This document shows positions 1 to 6,176 of a stretch of 6,465 nt of DNA, piece after piece. The stretch comes from Thermoplasmata archaeon (GTDB lineage: Archaea > Thermoplasmatota > Thermoplasmata > Thermoplasmatales > Thermoplasmataceae): contig JAKBRR010000101.1 in NCBI GenBank assembly GCA_021845325.1, positions 1 through 6,465 on the forward strand, read 5' to 3'. Each line of letters starts with the position of its first letter. Positions within the stretch are counted from its first letter, which is position 1. Made by a program: the position numbers and the translations under genes. The notes under the pieces were generated by a model. That model was not told the origin of the DNA, made no database searches, and worked only from the letters and a program-made list of their open reading frames with translations.

Positions 1-1137
1 CAGACCTACATCTGATATGACCATTGTATTATTATTGACCTGTTCAGTCAGTACTTTCATAACTTCTTTTGGCAGTGATTCAAATTCATTCCTGGATGAA
101 AGCATCTCTTCAAGTCTTCTTTTTCTGATGTCATCATGCAGGGTTGTATCACTTCTTTTCTTCACAAGTTTTGTGAGGGCATCAACACTTCTACCTATTT
201 CTCCCGTTAGATCAAATTCACACTGAAAATGACTGTCCGTTTCAGAGGGATATGTGTTTATATTCACTATATGCCTTGATCTATCTTCATTCCATATGAC
301 TGGATCGTATTCTACAAGATCAAATCCCACAGATATGATAAAATCTGAAGAGTGAAGTGGTCTCATTCCCTTAGGATACGGTTTTCCCCCTACAGCAAAC
401 AAATTTTTGGGATGATTATATGGAAGAATTCCTTTTGCCATAAATGTAGTTACCAGGGGAATTCCCGTTTTATTTACAAATTGCGCAAGACTGTCCCATG
501 CTCTTCTTCTGATAACGCCGTTGCCTGCAAGTATAACGGGGTTTGATGACTCATTGATAGCTTTTGCGGCCTTTTCTATGAGATCAAAAGGCACTGATGA
601 AAGTTCAGTAGTAGTAGGTTCCAGCAATGGCACAAAATCTGTCTCAATGGCAGCAACATCTTCACTTAGCTGAATATGGGTTGCGCCTGGCTGTTCCTGT
701 ATACTCAAATTAAATGCCTTTCTCACAATTTCAGGAATGGTGTCAGCTACTATGACAGGAAGATTATACTTTGTAATTCCGGAAAACAGGGCTATTGTGT
801 TCACATTCTGATGTGACTCCTTATGGAGTCTCTCTCTTGATGCCTGTCCAGTAATGGCTACAAGGGGAACTTTATCAAGATGAGCGTTTGCAACACCAGT
901 CAGGAGATTTGTTGCCCCCGGTCCAAGTGTTGACAGGCATACTCCAGGCTTTCCAGTTATTCTCCCATAGGCATCAGCCATGAATGCTGCGCCCTGTTCA
1001 TGTCTGGTTAGAATAAATCTGATATTTGATCTTGAAATTGAATCCAGAAGATCTATATTCTCCTCTCCAGGCAGGCCAAATATGAACTTAACCTTCTCAT
1101 TCTCCAGTGCCTTAACAAATAGATCGCTTGCCTTCAT
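1..1137 (-). CDS. ThDP-dependent decarboxylase/synthase, AlsS/IlvB-like (possible 2-oxoglutarate decarboxylase), 3' end missing
   Basis: The frame stays open from ATG at 1137 to the window edge and gives 379 residues without the C-terminus; the family is usually about 540-570 aa. An in-frame TAG lies 8 codons upstream, so this ATG is the right start. The N-terminal Pyr domain has FGLPGEEN (res. 20-27), the catalytic ThDP-activating Glu47 in TRHEQGAAFMADAYGR, and the loop STLGPGATNL (69-78). The central domain follows from about residue 185, with GFDLVEYDPVIWN (271-283), typical of AlsS-like rather than biosynthetic AHAS enzymes. The PP domain that binds the diphosphate and Mg2+ has only just begun (VISDVG) when the window ends. 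Acetolactate synthase is the default name. However, GLPGEEN, the LHKESHQ region and the paired aldehyde dehydrogenase recall the cyanobacterial 2-oxoglutarate decarboxylase, long annotated as acetolactate synthase. Family is sure; substrate is inferred. Confidence 0.9.
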   Translation of the reverse strand, partial: MKASDLFVKALENEKVKFIFGLPGEENIDLLDSISRSNIRFILTRHEQGAAFMADAYGRITGKPGVCLSTLGPGATNLLTGVANAHLDKVPLVAITGQASRERLHKESHQNVNTIALFSGITKYNLPVIVADTIPEIVRKAFNLSIQEQPGATHIQLSEDVAAIETDFVPLLEPTTTELSSVPFDLIEKAAKAINESSNPVILAGNGVIRRRAWDSLAQFVNKTGIPLVTTFMAKGILPYNHPKNLFAVGGKPYPKGMRPLHSSDFIISVGFDLVEYDPVIWNEDRSRHIVNINTYPSETDSHFQCEFDLTGEIGRSVDALTKLVKKRSDTTLHDDIRKRRLEEMLSSRNEFESLPKEVMKVLTEQVNNNTMVISDVGL

Positions 1138-1171
1138 GATTGTCAGATTGTATTGATACTATTAGGGTTAT

Positions 1172-2497
1172 TCATTTCTGGTTCTGGATCCAAACTGTCT
1201 TTTTGTTGGTAAACTCCAGCATTCCATATCGGGACAATTCTCTGCCAACACCGCTCTTTTTCACTCCACCGAAAGGGAGCCTTGGATCAGAGGCTACTAT
1301 TTTGTTAACAAATACCATTCCAGATTCTATACCTTCAATATAGGATTCAGCCTCTTCTGGATCGCCCCATATGGACGCCCCTAAACCAAATTCTATCTCG
1401 TTGGATATGTTCAGGGCTTCTTCACGAGTTCTGAATTTTCTCAGCAATGCAATTGGTCCAAACACTTCCTCGTTGTAGGCTGTATTTAAATCTGCAATTG
1501 TTGGAGGGATCAAATTTCCATGACCGTTTCCATAGGAAGTTATCTTTCCCACAGATTTCAACTGGTTAAGCTGTTCCCTTAAAATTTCGCTCTGTGAATC
1601 TGAGGAAACAGGCCCGAGATAGGTTTCCGGATCCATCTGATTTCCCGTCTTGATTTTCATGAAAGCCTCTTCAAGCTCCTTTCTGAAATCATTGTAAATA
1701 CTATCATGAACAAGGAATCTTTTAGATGCAATACAGCTCTGACCGTTATTTTGGAGCCTGCCCATAGCTGCATTATGCGCTGCCACTTTTAGATCCGCAG
1801 ATTTCAATACTATGAACGGGTCTGAACCACCAAGCTCAAGAACTACCTTTTTGATATTTTTTCCTGATTCAATGTATATCTCTCTCCCGACATTTGTAGA
1901 TCCTGTAAAGGAAACACCATCGGAATATTTAATCAGGTCGAGAGCAGATGATCCCTTCACAATGACAGTCTTGAATTGAGGCGTATCAAATATTTCTTCT
2001 ATTTTTTTGCTCGATCCCGATACAATGCTTGCGTGTTTCAGCACAATACTATTTCCAGCAAGCATTGCAGGTATTGCCGCCCTTGAAACCTGCCAGAGCG
2101 GATAATTCCATGGCATAATCAGAAATATAACGCCAAGGGGTTCGAAGCTAATATAGCTCTTCTTTGCCTCAGTTGGTATTATTTCATCAGAAAGAAAGTC
2201 ATGGGCATTGGATACAAAATATTCTATCATCTTAATTGTTTTATCAATCTCTGCAACACTCTGTTTTATAGATTTTCCCATTTCCTTTGACATAAGGTCT
2301 GCCAGTTCCAGCTTTCCCTTTGATAAATTCGGTATTAGAACATCTTTCATGTATGAAATTCTGCTTTCCAAATTTTTTGACCATGACTTCTGTTCTTTCC
2401 GGGAATTCTTAAAAATGTCCATTGCCTCATTTTCCCCTGTAATTTTTATTTTGCTTACAATTTTCCCGTCATAGGGGTTTCTCGTCTCCAATTCCAT
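1172..2497 (-). CDS. gabD: Succinate-semialdehyde dehydrogenase, GabD1-type aldehyde dehydrogenase
   Basis: This is a complete 441-residue NAD(P)-dependent aldehyde dehydrogenase, expected to oxidise succinate semialdehyde to succinate in the cytosol. Visible features in order are the short N-terminus starting at the NPYDGK segment, the oxyanion Asn131 in PWNYP, the cofactor-binding LKHAS (153-157), FTGS (197-200), the general base Glu221 in ELGGSDPF, the nucleophile Cys255 in NGQSCIASKRF, EEVFGP (343-348), and VASDPRLPFGG (401-411), a hallmark of the GabD1 subfamily. The length fits that subfamily (about 455 aa) and not the roughly 480-aa classical GabD. Ser157 after LKHA sits where, as I recall, the cyanobacterial enzyme has a serine favouring NADP; cofactor choice here is inferred. 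The gene begins an operon with the ThDP enzyme 34 bp downstream. Another aldehyde, such as the glyceraldehyde of the nonphosphorylative Entner-Doudoroff pathway, is a less likely substrate. Confidence 0.93.
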   Translation of the reverse strand: MELETRNPYDGKIVSKIKITGENEAMDIFKNSRKEQKSWSKNLESRISYMKDVLIPNLSKGKLELADLMSKEMGKSIKQSVAEIDKTIKMIEYFVSNAHDFLSDEIIPTEAKKSYISFEPLGVIFLIMPWNYPLWQVSRAAIPAMLAGNSIVLKHASIVSGSSKKIEEIFDTPQFKTVIVKGSSALDLIKYSDGVSFTGSTNVGREIYIESGKNIKKVVLELGGSDPFIVLKSADLKVAAHNAAMGRLQNNGQSCIASKRFLVHDSIYNDFRKELEEAFMKIKTGNQMDPETYLGPVSSDSQSEILREQLNQLKSVGKITSYGNGHGNLIPPTIADLNTAYNEEVFGPIALLRKFRTREEALNISNEIEFGLGASIWGDPEEAESYIEGIESGMVFVNKIVASDPRLPFGGVKKSGVGRELSRYGMLEFTNKKTVWIQNQK

Positions 2498-2510
2498 AGT
2501 TTATCATATT

Positions 2511-2527
2511 AATAAACAATAAATCGT
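2511..2527 (-). promoter_or_regulatory. Candidate TATA region of the aldehyde dehydrogenase operon
   Basis: On the minus strand ATTTATTGTTTATT runs from 2524 to 2511. Its first half lies about 20-27 nt before the ATG at 2497, the spacing expected for an archaeal TATA box feeding a leaderless transcript. No Shine-Dalgarno sequence precedes the ATG, which fits leaderless initiation. The surrounding DNA is so AT-rich that the exact box is uncertain. Confidence 0.4.
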
Positions 2528-2541
2528 TTTGCATACGTAAC

Positions 2542-2562
2542 AAAAATATGTAATTTTAAAAA
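2542..2562 (-). terminator. T-run terminator after the thermopsin-like gene
   Basis: Two runs of five T on the minus strand (2562-2558 and 2546-2542) begin 3 nt after the TAG stop of the thermopsin-like gene. Archaeal intrinsic termination needs T-runs more than a hairpin, and none is obvious here. The position, between this gene and the next promoter, supports the call. Confidence 0.45.
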
Positions 2563-2565
2563 TCC

Positions 2566-4476
2566 CTATTTCTTTTTCCAGTAGTATAACCAGGTGACGG
2601 AAATCGCGGCTACAATGATGGCCGGTGTAATATACCCTATGAGCCTTCCATCTGGAACTCTCCCCAAAGGTTGGGATATGGGTGTGAAAGAGATATTTAT
2701 GAGGAGGGATGTACCATTTATCAGGAATGATCCTGTTGCATTTGACGATATTGAATACCCTGATACATTTTGAATTGAGAATGTGTAACTTCCATTTGGC
2801 AAATAAAATTCTATGGTTGCATTGAAAACCGCAGTTTTAGAAGAAATATTCTGTACTGAGACACCCCATGTCATCCCCTGACTGAGTCCACTGGAATTGA
2901 ATGTAACTTTGTAGGAACTCACTGCAAAGAAAATTGTTGTGTTTGTGAAAGTGTTATTGGCATCTATTGTTCCAACCCCGTTTGCTATGGGAATAGACAC
3001 ATAATTGGATCCAACAGTGTAGTTATAGTCTCCAAAGGGGAGATATAAAACAATGGATTTCTGTGATGTGCTGTAATTTTTGCCATTGATAAGGACATAC
3101 CACGTGAAGTTAGAAGGGGGGTGATGTACGGAGAAATTTTCAAATATGGTAAGTTTGCTGATTTCTAAATTTGCACTTTTTCCCTTTCCTATTGAAATAT
3201 TTGAGGAATAAACCATGCCTGAGGAATTATAGATTTTATATGACATCTCACTGGAGACATATGGAAGGGTAAGGTTTAGTTTCCCGTATGAAAAAATGTA
3301 AGTGTTTCCGTTAAGAACCAATCTTCCATCCTGAAATGGTACATACATATGTAAGAAGGACAAATTGGCTTCATTATACGCCTGGCCTAGTTTCCCAGTA
3401 CCATTTTGAATATGAATTGACAGTGGTAAAGACGCCTCCTGAGGAAGCTCTGTTCCTATGACATTACAAATCCCTTCCGCTGTATCACTCCCAAAATTGT
3501 ATGCGTTTGAAATAAACTGATAATTCATTCCGTTCCAGTATTGCAGCTGCAGACTCACATTAGAATAAACATCAGTTGTTTTCGTACCCCCACCAGGTCC
3601 TCCCATTATGAGTTCTGCATCATAAAAACTATACCTGTCCGGTTCATATTGTTTGCCGTCAACAAGGAAAAATGGTCCGGAAGTGATGTTCTTCGTAAAA
3701 AGAAATATGGGTTTATCATAGGTTATCATCCCACTCCCATCGTTAAACATGAATTCAATTTCCGGGAGACCACTTGTGGAAGTGGTTGCATTTATTTGAA
3801 GAGTCAATTTTTCAGGATATGTTAAAGAAAACAGGTGTTGATATACATAATAATAGAACTTTGTGGAAGATGAATTTCCTATTGTACCTGAGCCGGAAAT
3901 GGTAGAATTATGCATATTGGCGGAGCTTGAAGACATATTCCATATGTTGTCCACCATATAGAAAGAATTATCAGTTGTATTAAAATCCGCCACATCCTGA
4001 ACCCAATAGGCATACACATTACCTCCATCTTTAAAGAAAAGGTTTACATTCAACTGAAATCCCATCTGGCTGCTGCTACTGCCCAGGCTTTGATTATAAG
4101 TAGTCAGATTGTTAAGAGAAATTGTTCCGAGAAATGATGTTGTATTATAACTGTAAGGAACACCATTTGGACCTATACCAAAATCGGCAATTCCCATGGG
4201 AGCAGGTTCATTTTTGTAAAGTTCATACGGGTTAACAGCGGTTTGTGCCTGTGTATTTACGCTCACATTACTTTCCCGCGTATCCTTCAGATTTCGCAGG
4301 GGAGAATTTGACATTGATACCCCTAAATGGGAAATATTATGGAAATCATTCTGTTCATAACCTAAATTTGATACGTTGGATATAAGCAGCACACCTACTA
4401 ATAATAAAACAGGAATGATAATTACCAGCAAATCCCTCTTTTCGCCGGTGTCATCCGAGATCGTAATCTTTCTCAT
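2566..4476 (-). CDS. Thermopsin-like acid protease (peptidase family A5), membrane-anchored
   Basis: This 636-residue surface protein has a hydrophobic signal or anchor at about 16-35 and a thermopsin domain at about 88-390. The domain shows PAPMGIADFGIGPNG (91-105), YNTTSFLGT, YWVQDVADFNT (157-167), VDNIWNMS, PEIEFMFNDG (238-247) and YDAELIMGGPGGG (285-297). Two tandem beta-rich modules follow (about 442-517 and 521-598), each with a TW-V core and an LP-G-Y motif. A C-terminal membrane helix (about 612-633) ends in WKKK. About 30 N-X-S/T sequons suggest heavy glycosylation outside the cell, where family members digest proteins at acid pH and high temperature. The catalytic residues of family A5 cannot be pointed to with certainty. 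An in-frame GTG at 4482 would add two residues; the ATG at 4476 was preferred and suits the TATA box. The protein is monocistronic by its flanks. Confidence 0.92.
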   Translation of the reverse strand: MRKITISDDTGEKRDLLVIIIPVLLLVGVLLISNVSNLGYEQNDFHNISHLGVSMSNSPLRNLKDTRESNVSVNTQAQTAVNPYELYKNEPAPMGIADFGIGPNGVPYSYNTTSFLGTISLNNLTTYNQSLGSSSSQMGFQLNVNLFFKDGGNVYAYWVQDVADFNTTDNSFYMVDNIWNMSSSSANMHNSTISGSGTIGNSSSTKFYYYVYQHLFSLTYPEKLTLQINATTSTSGLPEIEFMFNDGSGMITYDKPIFLFTKNITSGPFFLVDGKQYEPDRYSFYDAELIMGGPGGGTKTTDVYSNVSLQLQYWNGMNYQFISNAYNFGSDTAEGICNVIGTELPQEASLPLSIHIQNGTGKLGQAYNEANLSFLHMYVPFQDGRLVLNGNTYIFSYGKLNLTLPYVSSEMSYKIYNSSGMVYSSNISIGKGKSANLEISKLTIFENFSVHHPPSNFTWYVLINGKNYSTSQKSIVLYLPFGDYNYTVGSNYVSIPIANGVGTIDANNTFTNTTIFFAVSSYKVTFNSSGLSQGMTWGVSVQNISSKTAVFNATIEFYLPNGSYTFSIQNVSGYSISSNATGSFLINGTSLLINISFTPISQPLGRVPDGRLIGYITPAIIVAAISVTWLYYWKKK

Positions 4477-4499
4477 AAACACATCTTATTGATTTCAAA

Positions 4500-4518
4500 C
4501 TATAATACTTTTTATACA
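4500..4518 (-). promoter_or_regulatory. TATA region of the thermopsin-like gene
   Basis: On the minus strand, 4518 to 4500 reads TGTATAAAAAGTATTATAG, the strongest TATA-like stretch in the window. The distal GTATAAAAAG (4517-4508) would place transcription start about 10 nt before the ATG at 4476. The proximal TATTATA is centred about 28 nt before it, suited to a leaderless mRNA. Either way the leader is very short and carries no Shine-Dalgarno sequence. Confidence 0.6.
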
Positions 4519-4544
4519 ATCTCTCTCAAGGTATCCTCGTTCTT

Positions 4545-4558
4545 CACACTCAAGTGTG
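4545..4558. repeat. 14-bp imperfect palindrome, possible operator
   Basis: CACACT and AGTGTG flank a central CA, making a two-fold symmetric site. It lies 28 bp upstream of the thermopsin TATA region, on the promoter side, where archaeal activators or repressors often bind. The heptamer AAGTGTG in its right half recurs in inverted orientation as CACACTT at 4611-4617. A regulatory role is inferred from position and symmetry only. Confidence 0.35.
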
Positions 4559-4741
4559 GGTTGTTCCATTTAAGGTTACCTGGATGATGGTAATTCTTTT
4601 AATTCCATGGCACACTTAATCAATTTCAATTCATTCAAACGGAAAACCTTTTCATGGAAGTACAAATAATAGGGGACCAATACGATCTGAAAGTTCTTAC
4701 CCACATGAAAGTCTGATGATCCAAACTAATTGTTAATTTGG

Positions 4742-4748
4742 AAAAAAA
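4742..4748 (-). terminator. Possible T-run terminator for the thioredoxin operon
   Basis: Seven consecutive T on the minus strand, about 127 nt beyond the Rieske stop codon, are the longest T-run downstream of the operon. Archaeal RNA polymerase can terminate on such runs without a hairpin. The distance leaves a longish 3' UTR, and nearer weak T-clusters could serve instead. Confidence 0.3.
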
Positions 4749-4874
4749 TTTTTATTTGTTATGAAATCGGAAGCAACTTTCTCCTTTACCAGAGAAATTT
4801 ATCAAACCGCAAGTTTATCGCTATAGAATTGTTTACGAGAGCCATGTTAAACATTAAGGCAATCACAAATAGAA

Positions 4875-5216
4875 TCAATAATTAACTGTTATCTCTTCTT
4901 TATCTTCCAATACGCTGAAAATTCTCAGATTGCCACTATCGTGGTAGTCTTTCATACTTTCCGGTATTGGATTATGAATAATTTCACCGGTCTCTAGAGA
5001 GAAAGTAATCTTATGACTTGGGCAAGTTATACATGCACCCGCTTTCAATCTTCCCATGAAAATTGGACCCTTCCTGTGAGGGCACTTCGATTCGTAGGCA
5101 AAATATTTCCCTTCCCAATGGGCAACCGTTAGATCCTCATCGGGCATTTCAAATCGTTTCTTTTCGCCATCGCTCAGAGAATCTTTTAAAAGTTTAACCT
5201 GCCCCAGAAAGATCAA
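4875..5216 (-). CDS. Rieske-type [2Fe-2S] ferredoxin, NirD-like
   Basis: This 113-residue soluble one-domain protein carries electrons through a [2Fe-2S] cluster. The ligands are visible as C45-P-H47 and C65-P-S-H68 (CxH-x17-CxxH), followed by ITFSLETGEI as in NirD-like and dioxygenase ferredoxins. The disulfide cysteines of high-potential cytochrome bc1 Rieske proteins are absent, so a lower-potential ferredoxin is expected. An extra Cys62 lies three residues before ligand C65, and Lys69 replaces the usual Gly after the second ligand pair. Translation starts at TTG (5216-5214), overlapping the reductase stop as TTGA. An in-frame TAA at 5225-5223 excludes any earlier start, and the first ATG (residue 24) would remove the opening beta strands. 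The overlap suggests translational coupling to the reductase. No oxygenase or nitrite reductase lies nearby, so its partner is unknown. Confidence 0.9.
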   Translation of the reverse strand: MIFLGQVKLLKDSLSDGEKKRFEMPDEDLTVAHWEGKYFAYESKCPHRKGPIFMGRLKAGACITCPSHKITFSLETGEIIHNPIPESMKDYHDSGNLRIFSVLEDKEEITVNY

Positions 5217-6175
5217 CTCTTCTTAGAATCAATAAATTTCCAGTCAGATTTGAGCGAACCTTTACCTCTCTTTTTATGAATATAATTAATGCACGAAAGG
5301 GCCGCAATAGACCCCTGACCTGCTGATATCACAGCTTGTTTATAAGGTATATTTGTGACGTCACCGCAAGCATAAATTCCAGGATGACTGGTTGCACAGA
5401 ACTGATCCACTATTACTTCACCTGAAGTATTTAAATTGACCAGATCCTTAATGAAACCTGTCTTTGCCACATAACCCATCTCAACGAAAACAGCTTCTAT
5501 CTTCAACTTTTCCTGAGCACCAGTTTTTTGATTTTTAAGTAATAATCCCTCAACATTTTTTTCACCCAGAATTTCCAAAATCTCATTTTCTGTTAAGAAA
5601 ACTACGTTCTCATGGGCTTTAACTTCACTGATCATTTCTTCACTTCCAGAAATCCTTGAACCTTTCTGGACAACGTATACCCTTGATGCAACAGTGCTCA
5701 AATATAAGGCTGCCTGTAAAGCATGATCTCCAGCACCTGCCACAGCAACCTCCTTATTCTTATACAGGGGGCCGTCACATATGGAGCAATAGGACACGCC
5801 AAGACCCTTAAGTTTCTCTTCACCTTTTACATTAAGATCCCTCGGGGTCTTCCCAAAAGCAAGTATGAGACCCTCGCTTTCAAATTCTCCTGAAAACGTT
5901 TTAATTTTGAATAAATTTCCATCACTGGAGATATTTGTGACCTCGTCATAGACGTATCTTACCCCATATAATGAGGCCTGTTCCTGAAATTTTGATGCTA
6001 AATCAAATCCAGATATGGAATTAAATCCAGGGTAGTTTTGAATATCAGTGGTTAATAAGCCCTGTCCACCAATATCCTTCGTTATCAGCAGAGTATTCAT
6101 TCCCTGTCGGGCAGAATAAATGGCGGCAGTTAATCCTGCAAAAGCTCCCCCTATTATTATTACATCATTTTCCAT
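5213..6175 (-). CDS. trxB: Thioredoxin reductase-like FAD/disulfide oxidoreductase
   Basis: This 320-residue low-molecular-weight thioredoxin reductase homologue should pass electrons through FAD to a CxxC disulfide and on to thioredoxin. The N-terminal FAD fold reads IIIGGAFAGL (6-15), with Ala11 in place of the second Gly of GxGxxG. The redox centre is C130-S-I-C133 in SYCSICDGP. The second nucleotide fold is VAVAGAGDHALQAA (143-156), and ACGDV (269-273) contacts FAD, with KQAVISAGQG (279-288) after it. The segment VYVVQKGSRI (166-175) replaces the HRRxxxR region that binds the NADPH phosphate in standard enzymes. The Thermoplasma acidophilum homologue also lacks that motif and is known for not using NADPH. 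Thioredoxin ends 1 nt upstream and the Rieske gene overlaps the 3' end, so the three are one operon. The natural electron donor is open. Confidence 0.92.
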   Translation of the reverse strand: MENDVIIIGGAFAGLTAAIYSARQGMNTLLITKDIGGQGLLTTDIQNYPGFNSISGFDLASKFQEQASLYGVRYVYDEVTNISSDGNLFKIKTFSGEFESEGLILAFGKTPRDLNVKGEEKLKGLGVSYCSICDGPLYKNKEVAVAGAGDHALQAALYLSTVASRVYVVQKGSRISGSEEMISEVKAHENVVFLTENEILEILGEKNVEGLLLKNQKTGAQEKLKIEAVFVEMGYVAKTGFIKDLVNLNTSGEVIVDQFCATSHPGIYACGDVTNIPYKQAVISAGQGSIAALSCINYIHKKRGKGSLKSDWKFIDSKKS

Positions 6176-6176
6176 A

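Larger units (their letters stand above)
4477..4874. other. Intergenic gap of about 400 bp, no convincing gene
   Basis: This stretch lies between the Rieske stop and the thermopsin start. It holds the thermopsin TATA region (4500-4518), a near-palindrome (4545-4558), a second CACACTT heptamer (4611-4617), a TTACC/GGTAA inverted repeat (4576-4593) and a run of seven A followed by five T (4742-4753). Three very short plus-strand reading frames (4654-4716, 4761-4826 and an open stretch ending at 4885) are too small to call genes. No tRNA, CRISPR repeat or transposon end is visible. It is long for a compact archaeal genome, so an undetected small RNA or a decayed gene remains possible. Confidence 0.6.

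Noticed and set aside
17..546. Plus-strand open frames of 64-69 codons near the left end
   Set aside because: They lie antisense to the ThDP enzyme, whose frame is continuous and shows clear family motifs; their own products resemble nothing.
1..1137. Biosynthetic acetohydroxyacid synthase (IlvB) for branched-chain amino acids
   Set aside because: No IlvN or other ilv/leu gene is in view, the partner gene is an aldehyde dehydrogenase, and the central YDPxxWN motif is of the AlsS-like type; the missing C-terminus keeps this from being final.
2208..2474. 88-codon plus-strand frame, and a similar one at 3541-3825
   Set aside because: They are shadows of the aldehyde dehydrogenase and thermopsin genes, with no recognisable motif or promoter.
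4480..4482. GTG as the start of the thermopsin-like protein
   Set aside because: An ATG lies two codons further in and suits the TATA spacing; the two extra residues add nothing. It cannot be fully excluded.
4713..4719. CTGATGA resembling box C of a C/D guide RNA
   Set aside because: The first base does not fit RTGATGA, and no box D (CTGA) follows within about 70 nt.
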